The notes: generated by a model not told the origin, from the sequence alone. DNA of 64,000 nt from Ancylobacter mangrovi (GCF_024752355.1 NZ_JANTHZ010000005.1:186001-250000), one strand, 5' to 3'; shown: positions 18,434 through 27,300, counted from the stretch's first letter. Made by a program: numbers and translations.

Positions 18434-19447
18434 ATGAAGATGCGTGCATTGCTGCTCGCCGCGAGCCTGCTGATCCCCGCCTTCGGCGCGGCGCAGGCCG
18501 GCGAGATCGAAAAGCCGAACGTCACCCTCGGCGTCGGCGGCAAGCCCCTACTCTATTATCTCCCGCTGACGCTGGCGGAGCGGCTCGGCTACTTCAAGGA
18601 TGCGGGCCTGAACGTCGAGATCAACGATTTCGGCGGCGGCTCCAAGTCGCTTCAGGCGCTCATCGGCGGCTCGGTGGACGGCGTCACCGGCGCCTATGAG
18701 CACACCATCCGCATGCAGCAGAAAAAGCAGGACATCCGCGCCGTCATCGACCTCGGCCGCTATCCCGGCATCGTCGTCGGCGTGCGCAAGGCCGAGGCGG
18801 ACAAGATCAAGTCGGTCGCCGACCTCAAGGGCGCCAAGATCGGCGTCACCGCGCCCGGCTCCTCGACCTACATCCTGGTGCAGTACCTGATGCGCAAGGC
18901 CGGCATGAACCCGGACGACGCGTCGTTCATCGGCGTGGGCGGCGGCGCTTCGGCGGTCGCGGCGATGCAGAACGGCGAGATCGACGCCATCTCGCATCTC
19001 GACCCGGTTATCTCCAAGCTGCAGGACATGGGCGAGATCAACATCCTGGTCGACACCCGCACCACCGAGGGCACCGAGCAAGTGTTCGGCGGCATGAACC
19101 CGGCCGCCGTGCTCTACTTCAAGGAGAGCTTCATCAAGGATAACCCGAACACCGTGCAGGCGCTCACCAACGCCTTCTACCGGACGCTGAAGTGGCTGGA
19201 GAAGGCGACGCCGGAAGAGGTGGCCGCGACGGTGCCGGAGGAATACTGGCTCGGCGACAAGTCGCTCTACATCAAGGCGTTCAACGCCTCGCGCCAGTCC
19301 TACTCGACCGATGGCAACATCGACGAGGCGAGCATGAAGAGCGCGCTCAACCTCATCACCACCACCGATCCGAGCGTCGACCCGAAGAGCATCGACCTGT
19401 CGAAGACCTTCGACGGCTCGTTCCTGGCCAAGGCCAAAGGCCAGTGA
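18434..19447 (+). CDS. ABC transporter substrate-binding protein (NMT1/SsuA-like)
   Basis: A 337-residue periplasmic protein. A signal peptide of about 22 residues (MKMRALLLAASLLIPAF, cleavage after AAQA) is followed by an NMT1/THI5-like fold: GGKPLLYYLPLTLAERLGYF, FGGGSKSLQALIGGSVDG and GAKIGVTAPGSSTYILVQYL. This fold binds aromatic or organic acids, sulfonates and pyrimidine precursors in different members. A GGGAGG ribosome site is present. It ends the operon, followed by strong hairpins. Its clustering with the CoA-transferase and lyase suggests a carboxylic acid ligand. Confidence 0.9.
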   Translation: MKMRALLLAASLLIPAFGAAQAGEIEKPNVTLGVGGKPLLYYLPLTLAERLGYFKDAGLNVEINDFGGGSKSLQALIGGSVDGVTGAYEHTIRMQQKKQDIRAVIDLGRYPGIVVGVRKAEADKIKSVADLKGAKIGVTAPGSSTYILVQYLMRKAGMNPDDASFIGVGGGASAVAAMQNGEIDAISHLDPVISKLQDMGEINILVDTRTTEGTEQVFGGMNPAAVLYFKESFIKDNPNTVQALTNAFYRTLKWLEKATPEEVAATVPEEYWLGDKSLYIKAFNASRQSYSTDGNIDEASMKSALNLITTTDPSVDPKSIDLSKTFDGSFLAKAKGQ

Positions 19448-19496
19448 CGACGGGCCAGTGATGGCAGGCGAGTGATCTCGCCAGAGCATTGAAACG

Positions 19497-19576
19497 CCGC
19501 GACCGCCGCTAGCCGGTCGCGGCCCATCCGAACGACCCGTGCCGTCCGCGTCCATCGCGGACGGCACGGCTGTTTC
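19497..19576 (+). terminator. Double hairpin terminator after the NitT/TauT operon
   Basis: Two hairpins follow the substrate-binding gene. The first pairs CCGCGACCG (19497-19505) with CGGTCGCGG (19514-19522). The second is a perfect 13-base stem, CGTGCCGTCCGCG (19538-19550) and its complement at 19556-19568, followed by GCTGTTTCC. The convergent GntR gene ends just beyond. The T-run is short, so efficiency is uncertain. Confidence 0.7.
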
Positions 19577-19588
19577 CGGCGGACGAAT

Positions 19589-20254
19589 TCAGGCCGTTTC
19601 CTCGGTCTCGTCCTGCAAGGCGGCGAGCAGCGACATGAAGCGCTCGCCCTGCACCAGCACATGGGCGCGGATGCGCTCGGCGGCGGTGGCGCCGTCCCCC
19701 TTCAGCAGGGCGTCGAGAATGGCCTCGTGCTCGGCGAGCGAGGCCTCGATCCGCCGCGGCACCTTGAGCTGCAGGCGGCGATAGGGCTGCAGGGCGAGCT
19801 GCAGCCGCAGCGCCTCGGCGCGCAGCACGCGGTTGTTGGTGGCGGCGTAGATCGCCGCATGGAAATCCGCATTGGCCGGATAATAGGCCGCGTCGTCCCC
19901 CGCCGAGACGGCGGCGCAGCACGCGTCATGGGCGCGCGAGATCGCCACCCGGTCGGTCGGCCCGAGCCGCTGGGCCGCGAGGCGCGCACAGGAGGCTTCC
20001 ACCTCCGCCATCAGCTCGAAGGATTCCACCAGCTCGCGCGGCCCCAGCAGCGTGACGAAGGCGCCGCGCCGCGGGCGCATCTCCACGAGGCCGGAGGCGG
20101 AGAGCTGGATCAGCGCCTCGCGGATCGGCGTGCGCGACACGCCGAAACGCTCGGCGAGGCCCACCTCGTCGAGCCGCTGGCCCGGCCGCAAGCGGCCGAC
20201 AACGATGTCGTCCTCCAGCGCTTCGCGAAGCCTGGGTGTCTGCTCACCACGCAC
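19589..20254 (-). CDS. matR: GntR-family (FCD) regulator of the malonate genes
   Basis: A 221-residue repressor-type protein. The winged helix (about residues 8-72) contains RPGQRLDEVGLAERFGVSRT and PIREALIQL, and the FCD domain fills the rest (NADFHAAIYAATNN and EHEAILDALLKGDG carry the metal/ligand His pattern). It starts with GTG after a GGAGG site. Divergent transcription from malonyl-CoA decarboxylase, with a perfect palindrome between, matches MatR of Rhizobium leguminosarum and the GntR-type regulator of Sinorhizobium matPQMAB. The symbol is by context; the expected effector is malonate or a derivative. Confidence 0.75.
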   Translation of the reverse strand: MRGEQTPRLREALEDDIVVGRLRPGQRLDEVGLAERFGVSRTPIREALIQLSASGLVEMRPRRGAFVTLLGPRELVESFELMAEVEASCARLAAQRLGPTDRVAISRAHDACCAAVSAGDDAAYYPANADFHAAIYAATNNRVLRAEALRLQLALQPYRRLQLKVPRRIEASLAEHEAILDALLKGDGATAAERIRAHVLVQGERFMSLLAALQDETEETA

Positions 20255-20312
20255 GGGCTACCTCCATTGGGAAGAAGGACGCGATTCAAATCAAAGATGC
20301 AAGACCCAACTT

Positions 20313-20324
20313 CATGTATACATG
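20313..20324. promoter_or_regulatory. Palindromic operator CATGTATACATG of the malonate genes
   Basis: A perfect 12-base palindrome in the 192-base divergent gap, 59 bases before the regulator start and 123 before the decarboxylase start. Its TGTATACA centre is like the sites bound by FCD-family GntR proteins, including the reported MatR target type. The surrounding DNA (about 20285-20358) is noticeably AT-richer than its neighbours, as expected of promoters. Confidence 0.7.
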
Positions 20325-20446
20325 ATTGTTGACATTGAATGCCGATTGATCTTGATTTGATACAGCCGTCGACGGCACGACGCCGGGCGGCCGAGCGGGG
20401 ATCGCGTCCCCGCGGGTTGGCAGGCACCTCGTGCCGGGAAGCTGCA

Positions 20447-21817
20447 ATGGGTTCGAACGCATCGTTCGTCACAGGCCTTCTCACCTCCATCGCGGAGCGT
20501 GGCCGCACGCTGCTCGACCGCTCGAGCCGCACCAGTGCGGCGCCCAAGGTCGAGACGCTGATCGACCGCTGCGACACGCTGCTGTCGGGTCAGGGCGAAG
20601 CGTCCGGCGCGGCGCTGGCGGCCGACATCCTCGACCGTTACGCCCGCATGAAGCCCGAGGAATGCACCGCCTTCTTCGAGGCGCTGGCGCTGGCCTTCGG
20701 CCCCGATCCCGCGCGCCTCGACGCCGCCATCCGCACCTATGAGCGCACCGGCTCGCCGGCGGACGCGGCCAACATCCACGTCGCCAGCGAACCCCGCCGC
20801 CAGGAGCTGTTCCGCCGCTTCAACCTCGCTCCCGGCGCGACGCTGGCGCTGGTGCGCATGCGCGAGCAGCTCATGGACGTGCTGAGGCAGCGGCCGGAGC
20901 TCGCCGTGGTCGACCGCGACTTCGCGCATCTGTTCTCGTCCTGGTTCAACCGGGGGTTCCTCGTGCTGCGCAGGATCGACTGGTCGACGCCGGCCAACGT
21001 GCTCGAGAAGATCATCCGCTACGAGGCGGTTCACGCGATCCGGGACTGGGACGACCTGCGCGCCCGCGTCGACAGCCCGGACCGGCGCTGCTACGCCTTC
21101 TTCCATCCGGCGCTGGTCGACGAGCCGCTGATCTTCGTGGAAGTCGCGCTGACCAGGGAGACGCCGGGCGCCATCGCCCCCGTGCTCGACCAGTCGCGCC
21201 GGCACCTGACGCCGCAGGAGGCGAACACCGCCGTCTTCTATTCCATCTCCAACTGCCAGCGCGGCCTGGGCGGGGTGAGCTTCGGCAATTTCCTGATCAA
21301 GCAGGTGGTGGAGGAAATCTCCCGCGAGCTGCCCTCGCTCACCACTTTCGTCACCCTCTCCCCCGTGCCCGGCTTCCGCAAATGGCTGGAGGGCGAGCGC
21401 AAGGCCGAGCACAGCACCGTGCTGACGAGTGCTGACCGCAAGGCGCTGGAGCCGCTCGACACGCCGGACTGGCCCGAAAACGCCGAGCGCCGCGCCGAGC
21501 TCGGCGCCGTTCTGGGCCCGCTCGCCGCCTATTACTTCCTCGCCGCGCGCAGCCCCAACGGCAAGCCGGTCGATCCGGTGGCGCGTTTCCATCTCGGCAA
21601 CGGTGCCCGGCTCGAGCGCATCAACCCGATGGGCGACCTCTCGCCCAAGGGCGTCGCCCAGGCGGCGGGACTGATGGTCAATTACCGCTATATCCTTTCC
21701 GACATCGAACGGAACCACGAAGCCTTTGCCGGCAAGGGCGAGGTCGTGGCGAGTCCGGCCGTGCGAAAGCTGGTCAAGGCCGATACGAGCTCGCGCGCCC
21801 TGGTGCCGGTCTCCTGA
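20447..21817 (+). CDS. matA: Malonyl-CoA decarboxylase
   Basis: A 456-residue enzyme that decarboxylates malonyl-CoA to acetyl-CoA and CO2. The acyltransferase-fold domain contains FYSISNCQRGLGGVSFGNFL with the expected catalytic Ser and ARFHLGNGARLER with the catalytic His. Also typical are LSPVPGFRKWL and NPMGDLSPKG. The start at 20447 follows GGGAAG; the open frame upstream crosses the operator and is not used. It is followed 8 bases later by malonyl-CoA synthetase, giving the mat order A-B seen in rhizobia. Confidence 0.95.
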   Translation: MGSNASFVTGLLTSIAERGRTLLDRSSRTSAAPKVETLIDRCDTLLSGQGEASGAALAADILDRYARMKPEECTAFFEALALAFGPDPARLDAAIRTYERTGSPADAANIHVASEPRRQELFRRFNLAPGATLALVRMREQLMDVLRQRPELAVVDRDFAHLFSSWFNRGFLVLRRIDWSTPANVLEKIIRYEAVHAIRDWDDLRARVDSPDRRCYAFFHPALVDEPLIFVEVALTRETPGAIAPVLDQSRRHLTPQEANTAVFYSISNCQRGLGGVSFGNFLIKQVVEEISRELPSLTTFVTLSPVPGFRKWLEGERKAEHSTVLTSADRKALEPLDTPDWPENAERRAELGAVLGPLAAYYFLAARSPNGKPVDPVARFHLGNGARLERINPMGDLSPKGVAQAAGLMVNYRYILSDIERNHEAFAGKGEVVASPAVRKLVKADTSSRALVPVS

Positions 21818-21825
21818 GAACGAGC

Positions 21826-23361
21826 ATGAACGACATCGTGTCCAAGAACCACCTCTTCGCCGCCATCCGCGCCGCCGCCCCCGCGCCCGACAGGCCGCTC
21901 GCCCGGCTCGCCGACGGCAGCGTGGTGAGCTATGGCGACGCCTTCGCGCTCTCCGCCCGCCTCGCCGGCCTTCTGGTCGCGCGCGGCGTGAAGCCGGGCG
22001 ACCGGATCGCGGTGCAGGTCGACAAGTCCTGGCCGGCCTTCGCGCTCTACCTCGCCGCCGTGCGGGCGGGCGCCGTCTATCTGCCGCTCAACACCGCCTA
22101 CACGCTGAACGAGGTGCGCTACTTCCTCTCCGACGCGGAGCCGACCATGTTCGTCTGCCGGCCGGAGATCGAGGTTGAGGCGCGGACGCTGGCGGGCGAG
22201 CTCGGCGTGCCCTGCGTCGAGACCATCGGCGCCGATGGCGGCGGCTCGCTGATGGAGGCGGCGGCCGGCTTCCCGGACGCGTTCGAGGACGTGCCGCGCG
22301 GGCCGGACGATCTCGGCGCCATCCTCTACACCTCCGGCACCACGGGCCGCGCCAAGGGCGCCATGCTCACGCACGGCAACCTGCTGTCGAACGCCCTGAC
22401 GCTGAGGGACTACTGGCGCTTCACCGCCGACGACGTGCTGATCCACGCGCTGCCCCTGTTCCACACCCACGGCCTGTTCGTCGGTGCCAATGTCGTGCTG
22501 CTCGCCGGCGCGTCGATGTTCTTCCGCTCGAAGTTCGACGCGCGCGAGGTCATCGACCTGATGCCGGAGGCGACCTGCCTCATGGGCGTGCCCACCTTCT
22601 ACACCCGCCTGCTCGACCAGCCGGGCCTGACCCCCGAGGCGGCCGGCCATATGCGCCTGTTCATCTCCGGCTCGGCGCCGCTGCTGGCTGAGACCCACCG
22701 CGCCTTCCGCGAGCGCACCGGCAAGGCAATCCTCGAGCGCTACGGCATGACCGAGACCGGCATGAACACCTCGAACCCCTATGAGGGCGAGCGCATCGCC
22801 GGCACGGTCGGCTTCCCGCTGCCCGGCATCAGCCTGCGGGTGGTCGACCCCGAGACCGGCCGGGAGCTGCCCGAAGGCGAGATCGGAATGATCGAGGTGA
22901 AGGGCGCCAACGTCACCAAGGGCTACTGGCGCATGCCGGAGAAGACGGCGAGCGAGTTCCACGACGGCTTCTTCATCACCGGCGACCTCGGCAAGATCGA
23001 CGAGCAGGGCTACGTCCACATCGTCGGCCGCGGCAAGGACCTCGTCATCACCGGCGGCTTCAACGTCTACCCGAAGGAAGTGGAAGGCGAGATCGACGCC
23101 CTGCCCGGCGTGCTGGAAAGCGCCGTGATCGGCGTCCCGCACCCCGATTTCGGCGAGGGCGTCACCGCCGTCGTGGTGCCGGCCGGCAATGCCGACCTGT
23201 CCGAGCAGGCGATCCAGAAGGCGCTCGAGAGCCGCCTCGCCCGCTTCAAGCAACCCAAGAGGGTGTTCTTCGTTTCCGAGCTGCCGCGCAACACGATGGG
23301 CAAGGTGCAGAAGAACATACTCAGGGACACCTATCGCGATATCTATCGACACAGTGCCTGA
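21826..23361 (+). CDS. matB: Malonyl-CoA synthetase
   Basis: A 511-residue member of the ANL acyl-adenylating superfamily that makes malonyl-CoA from malonate, ATP and CoA. The P-loop YTSGTTGRAKG is at about 168-178, the adenylate-binding YGMTETGMNTSNPYEG follows, then TGDLGKIDEQGY, and the catalytic Lys lies in the C-terminal NTMGKVQKNIL. The TETGMNTSNPY segment is typical of MatB rather than acetyl-CoA synthetase. It lies between the decarboxylase and TRAP genes, which fixes the role. Confidence 0.94.
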   Translation: MNDIVSKNHLFAAIRAAAPAPDRPLARLADGSVVSYGDAFALSARLAGLLVARGVKPGDRIAVQVDKSWPAFALYLAAVRAGAVYLPLNTAYTLNEVRYFLSDAEPTMFVCRPEIEVEARTLAGELGVPCVETIGADGGGSLMEAAAGFPDAFEDVPRGPDDLGAILYTSGTTGRAKGAMLTHGNLLSNALTLRDYWRFTADDVLIHALPLFHTHGLFVGANVVLLAGASMFFRSKFDAREVIDLMPEATCLMGVPTFYTRLLDQPGLTPEAAGHMRLFISGSAPLLAETHRAFRERTGKAILERYGMTETGMNTSNPYEGERIAGTVGFPLPGISLRVVDPETGRELPEGEIGMIEVKGANVTKGYWRMPEKTASEFHDGFFITGDLGKIDEQGYVHIVGRGKDLVITGGFNVYPKEVEGEIDALPGVLESAVIGVPHPDFGEGVTAVVVPAGNADLSEQAIQKALESRLARFKQPKRVFFVSELPRNTMGKVQKNILRDTYRDIYRHSA

Positions 23362-23478
23362 AATACTGCCGCCCCCGGGCGGGAGAAAACGTCGACGGCG
23401 GATCAACCGCCGCGACACGACAACGAAGCAGGAAACGCCATCCGTCCGCCGACCGGCGGGCCGACAAGGAGGAAAATC

Positions 23479-24483
23479 ATGACCGGAACGCGTTCCGTTA
23501 CGCGCGCCCTCGCGCTCAGCTGCGCCCTCGCCTTCGCCTCGTCCGCCTTCGCGCAGGACATCACGCTCCGCGCCTCGCACCAGTTTCCGGGCGGCAAGGG
23601 CGATCCGCGCGACGAAATGGTGCAGATGATCGCCCGCGACGTCGACGCGGCGAATGTCGGCCTCAAGATCCAGGTCTTCCCCGGCTCCTCGCTCTTCAAG
23701 CCGACCGAGCAGTGGGGCGCCCTGACCAAGGGCCAGCTCGACATCACGAGCTTCCCGCTCGACTACGCGTCCGGCCGCGTGCCCCAGTTCTCCGCCACGC
23801 TGATGCCGGGGCTGGTGCGCAATTTCGACCGCGCCGAGCGGCTGAACGACTCGCCCTTCATGCAGGAAATCAAGAAGATCATCGAGGACAACGGCGCCAT
23901 CGTCATCTCCGACGCCTGGCTGTCGGGCGCCTTCGCCTCGAAGAAGGCCTGCATCACCAATCCGGACAGCATCAAAGGCCAGGTGACGCGCGCCGCCGGC
24001 CCGGCCTTCGAGCAGATGCTGGCAGCCGCCGGCGCCTCCATCTCCTCCATGCCCTCCTCCGAGATCTATTCGGGCATGCAGACCGGCGTGCTCGACGCGA
24101 CCAACACCTCCTCGGCGAGCTTCGTCTCCTACCGGCTGTTCGAGCAGGTCAAGTGCCTCACCGCGCCGGGCGAGAACGCGCTGTGGTTCATGTATGAGCC
24201 GGTGCTGATGTCGAAGCGCGTCTTCGACCGCCTGAACCCCGACCAGCAGAAGGCGATCCTCGCCGCCGGCAAGAAGGCGCAGGACTGGTTCGCCAAGGAA
24301 GTGCGCAACGCCGACAAGAAGCTGGTCGACACCTTCAAGGGCGCCGGCGTCGAGGTGGTCGAGATGTCGTCCGACGACTACGACGCCTGGCTGAAGGTCG
24401 CGCAGGAGAGCGCCTACAAGAACTTCTCCGAGAAGGTGAAGGGTGGCGACGAGCTGATCAAGAAGGCCCTAGCCGTCCAGTGA
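23479..24483 (+). CDS. matP: TRAP transporter solute-binding protein (malonate, DctP type)
   Basis: A 334-residue periplasmic binding protein. The signal peptide is about 25 residues (ending SSAFA before QDITL). The DctP fold follows with LRASHQFPGGKGDPRDEM, IQVFPGSSLFK and the conserved segment EIYSGMQTGVLDAT, where the carboxylate-binding Arg region precedes it (KGQVTRAAG). AAGGAGG lies just before the ATG. It is encoded before Q and M subunits as in the Sinorhizobium malonate TRAP system; ligand assignment rests on the adjacent matAB genes. Confidence 0.85.
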   Translation: MTGTRSVTRALALSCALAFASSAFAQDITLRASHQFPGGKGDPRDEMVQMIARDVDAANVGLKIQVFPGSSLFKPTEQWGALTKGQLDITSFPLDYASGRVPQFSATLMPGLVRNFDRAERLNDSPFMQEIKKIIEDNGAIVISDAWLSGAFASKKACITNPDSIKGQVTRAAGPAFEQMLAAAGASISSMPSSEIYSGMQTGVLDATNTSSASFVSYRLFEQVKCLTAPGENALWFMYEPVLMSKRVFDRLNPDQQKAILAAGKKAQDWFAKEVRNADKKLVDTFKGAGVEVVEMSSDDYDAWLKVAQESAYKNFSEKVKGGDELIKKALAVQ

Positions 24484-24491
24484 CCGAGCCG

Positions 24492-24575
24492 GGTCCCGCA
24501 CGCCCGGCGCGTGCGGGACCGCCCGCTGCCGCCTGATCCGGCGGGCCGGCCTGCCCTGAGCGGCAGCCGGCCCGC
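24492..24575 (+). terminator. Two tandem hairpins between matP and matQ
   Basis: The 141-base gap after matP holds a perfect 12-base stem (24492-24503 with 24509-24520) and a second stem (24541-24549 with 24567-24575, extended by 24551-24555 with 24562-24566). Neither has a clear T-tract. They may act as partial terminators or protect the matP mRNA end, so that binding protein is made in excess over the membrane subunits. Confidence 0.6.
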
Positions 24576-24624
24576 GCCGCCGCCCGCAGCGAACGAGCCC
24601 ACCTCCACGCACGAAAGCGCCCCG

Positions 24625-25131
24625 ATGCTAAGCCTGTTCCTGCGAACGGTCGATTTCATCTCCAAGGCCGCCGCCATTCTCGCCGGCCTGATGCTGGTCG
24701 CCGCCATGCTGGTGATCTGCGAGATGATCTTCCTGCGCTACGTGTTCCGCGCCCCGACCATCTGGCAGACCGACTTCGTGGTCTTCACCGCGACCGCCGC
24801 CGTCTTCCTCGGCTCGCCCTATGTGCTGCACACGCGCGGCCATGTGGGCGTCGACGTGATCGAGCTGATGTTCGCCCCGCCCGTGCAGCGCCTGCTCGGC
24901 ATTACCGGGGCGCTGCTGGGGCTCCTCTTCGCCCTGTCGATGACGGTCGCCAGCGCCATGTTCTTCCACGAGGCCTATGTGAACGACTGGCACACCTCGT
25001 CGGTCGCGGCGATCACGCTGTGGATCCCGCTGCTCCCGCTTCCCGTCAGCTTCGCGCTGCTGTCGCTGCAATATGTGGCCGAGATCATCCGCCGCGTCTG
25101 CGCCCCCCTCGAGGCGGGAGAACGGGCATGA
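24625..25131 (+). CDS. matQ: TRAP transporter small membrane subunit (DctQ type)
   Basis: A 168-residue inner-membrane protein with four predicted helices (first about 13-33, LAGLMLVAAMLVICEMIFLR). It has the DctQ-family features RAPTIWQTDFVVF and TRGHVGVDVIELM. It forms the membrane complex with the large subunit, whose start overlaps its stop (ATGA). The ATG at 24625 is chosen by family length; the in-frame upstream stretch covers the hairpins and is Pro/Arg-rich non-coding-like sequence. Confidence 0.9.
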   Translation: MLSLFLRTVDFISKAAAILAGLMLVAAMLVICEMIFLRYVFRAPTIWQTDFVVFTATAAVFLGSPYVLHTRGHVGVDVIELMFAPPVQRLLGITGALLGLLFALSMTVASAMFFHEAYVNDWHTSSVAAITLWIPLLPLPVSFALLSLQYVAEIIRRVCAPLEAGERA

Positions 25132-26453
25132 TGAACCTCTCCCCCACCTCCTCGGGCATGCTCGTCATCGGCCTGCTGCTGGCGCTGCTGGCGACCGGCA
25201 TGCCGATCGCCTTCGCGCTCGGCCTCACCGCCATTGGCGGGCTCGTGATGGCGAACGGCATCGGCGTGTTCGACGTGCTGGCCGAGACCATGTTCTCGGG
25301 CATCGCCAACCTCGCCTATGTGTCGATCCCGATGTTCGTGCTGATGGGCGCGGCGGTCGCCGCGACCCCGGCCGGGCGCGACCTCTACGAGGCGCTCGAC
25401 CGCTGGCTGAGCCGGGTGCCGGGCGGGCTGGTGCTCTCCAACATCGGCGCCTGCGCCATCTTCGCCGGCATGACCGGCTCGAGCCCGGCCACCTGCGCCG
25501 CCATCGGCAAGATGGGCGTGCCGGAGATGCTCAAGCGCGGCTATCCGGCCACGGTCGCGACCGGCTCGATCTGCGCCGGCGGCACGCTCGGCATCCTCAT
25601 CCCGCCCTCGGTGACGATGATCGTCTACGGCATCGCCACCGAGACCTCGATCGGCCGGCTGTTCCTGGCCGGTGTCATGCCGGGCCTCATGCTCACCGCC
25701 ATGTTCATGGGCTGGGCGCTCTTCGACTGCCGGCGCAAGGGCTTCCGCTTCGACCAGCAGGCGACCCGCTTCACCTTCTCGCAGAAGCTCGTCGCCCTGC
25801 CGAAGGTCGCCCCGTTCCTGATCATCATCCTCGGCACGCTCTACGTGCTCTATGGCGGCGTGGCGACGCCGTCCGAGGCGGCGGGCGCGGGCGCCTTCCT
25901 CACCCTGTGCGTCGTCATCATCATGTACCGGCTGTGCCGGCCGAAGCCGATCATCGACATCTTCTCGACCACGCTGCGCGAGAGCGTGATGATCATGATG
26001 ATCATGGCGTCGGCGGAGCTGTTCGCCTTCGCGCTGTCCTCGCTCTTCATCACCCAGACCGTCGCCTCCTCGATCGCCGCGCTGGAGGTGAACCGCTGGG
26101 TGCTGATGGGGGTGGTCAACCTGTTCCTGCTGCTGGCCGGCATGTTCCTGCCGCCGGTGGCGATCATCGTGATGTCGGCGCCCCTGCTCTACCCGATCAT
26201 CGTCTCCTCGGGCTTCGACCCCTACTGGTTCGCGGTGGTGCTGACGATCAACATGGAGATCGGCCTCATCACCCCGCCGGTGGGGCTCAACCTGTTCGTG
26301 GTGAAGGCGATCGCGCCGCAGGTGCCGGCCAGCCAGGTGCTGAGCGGCGCCCTGCCCTATGTGCTGCTGATGATGCTGGGGATCCTGATCCTGAGCATCT
26401 TCCCGGGCATCGCCACCTGGCTGCCGGACTTCATCATGGGGCCGATCAACTGA
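25128..26453 (+). CDS. matM: TRAP transporter large permease (DctM type)
   Basis: A 441-residue inner-membrane carrier with about 11-12 hydrophobic segments. DctM-family hallmarks include GMTGSSPATCAAIGKMGVPE, ICAGGTLGILIPPSVTMIVY and NMEIGLITPPVGLNLFV. It uses an ion gradient to import the ligand delivered by the binding protein. ATG codons at 25128 and 25131 are both possible; the first overlaps the matQ stop. It closes the malonate operon. Confidence 0.92.
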   Translation: MMNLSPTSSGMLVIGLLLALLATGMPIAFALGLTAIGGLVMANGIGVFDVLAETMFSGIANLAYVSIPMFVLMGAAVAATPAGRDLYEALDRWLSRVPGGLVLSNIGACAIFAGMTGSSPATCAAIGKMGVPEMLKRGYPATVATGSICAGGTLGILIPPSVTMIVYGIATETSIGRLFLAGVMPGLMLTAMFMGWALFDCRRKGFRFDQQATRFTFSQKLVALPKVAPFLIIILGTLYVLYGGVATPSEAAGAGAFLTLCVVIIMYRLCRPKPIIDIFSTTLRESVMIMMIMASAELFAFALSSLFITQTVASSIAALEVNRWVLMGVVNLFLLLAGMFLPPVAIIVMSAPLLYPIIVSSGFDPYWFAVVLTINMEIGLITPPVGLNLFVVKAIAPQVPASQVLSGALPYVLLMMLGILILSIFPGIATWLPDFIMGPIN

Positions 26454-26486
26454 GGCGGCGGCGTCCGCGCCGCAGCCTGCCGCATT

Positions 26487-26500
26487 TATGTCTATACATA
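26487..26500. promoter_or_regulatory. HutC-type operator upstream of hutC
   Basis: TATGTCTATACATA lies 57 bases before the hutC GTG start. The 13-base string ATGTCTATACATA recurs exactly in the hutI-hutF divergent promoter, and the core GTCTATACA recurs, inverted, upstream of the monooxygenase gene. This fits autoregulation by HutC. Confidence 0.75.
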
Positions 26501-26556
26501 TTGGGAGGTTGCGTTAAACTCCCCTACCCCTATCGGGCGAGAGGGAGCGACGCGCA

Positions 26557-27300
26557 GTGACAGTCCAGACCGAGCCTGCCAAGGCGGCTGCGCCCGCTAC
26601 GACGCTCCACCAGCGCATCCGCGCGGACCTCGAGACGCGCATCCTCTCCGGAGAATGGCCGCCCGGGCATCGAATCCCGTTCGAGCACGAGCTGATGGCG
26701 CAGTATGGCTGCGCCCGCATGACCGTCAACAAGGTCATCGCCGGGCTGGTGGGCGCCGGGCTGATCGAGCGGCGGCGTCGGGCCGGCTCCTTCGTCGCGC
26801 AGCCGCGCATCCATTCGGCGGTGCTGCGCATCCCGGACATCCCGGTCGAGATCGCCGCGCGCGGCGAGATCTACGATTACGAGCTGATTTCGAGCCGGCG
26901 CCGCCGCGCCACCGCCGAGGACCGGCTGGAGACGGCGCTCGCCGCCGGCGCCGAGGTGCTGGACCTCTCCTGCCGCCATCTCGCAAATGGGCGCCCCTTC
27001 GCGCTGGAGGAGCGGCTGATCGGCCTCGACACCGTGCCGGAGGCGGCGAAGGTCGATTTCAGCGCCGAGCCGCCCGGCTCCTGGCTGCTGCGCCACGTGC
27101 CGTGGACCGAGGCCGAGCACCGCATCAGCGCGGTCAACGCCTCCGCCCGCGTGGCGAATTCGCTCGCCGTCCCCAAGGGCACGGCCTGCCTCACGCTGGA
27201 GCGCCGCACCTGGCGCGCCAATGCCACGGTCACCTTCGTGCGGCAGATCTTTCGCGGCGACCTCTACGATCTCGTCGCCCGCTTCTCGCCCCAGGGCTGA
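26557..27300 (+). CDS. hutC: Histidine-utilisation repressor HutC (GntR/UTRA family)
   Basis: A 247-residue repressor. The winged helix at about 17-82 contains PPGHRIPFEHELMAQYGCAR and MTVNKVIAGLVGAGLI, and the UTRA effector domain spans about 95-240 with the HutC-typical CRHLANGRPFALEERLI and EAEHRISAVNASARVANSL. The family releases its operators on binding urocanate. It starts with GTG after a GAGGGAG site. It is convergent with the ABC binding-protein gene and about 10.6 kb from the hutI-hutF promoter, but shares operator sequence with it. Confidence 0.92.
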   Translation: MTVQTEPAKAAAPATTLHQRIRADLETRILSGEWPPGHRIPFEHELMAQYGCARMTVNKVIAGLVGAGLIERRRRAGSFVAQPRIHSAVLRIPDIPVEIAARGEIYDYELISSRRRRATAEDRLETALAAGAEVLDLSCRHLANGRPFALEERLIGLDTVPEAAKVDFSAEPPGSWLLRHVPWTEAEHRISAVNASARVANSLAVPKGTACLTLERRTWRANATVTFVRQIFRGDLYDLVARFSPQG

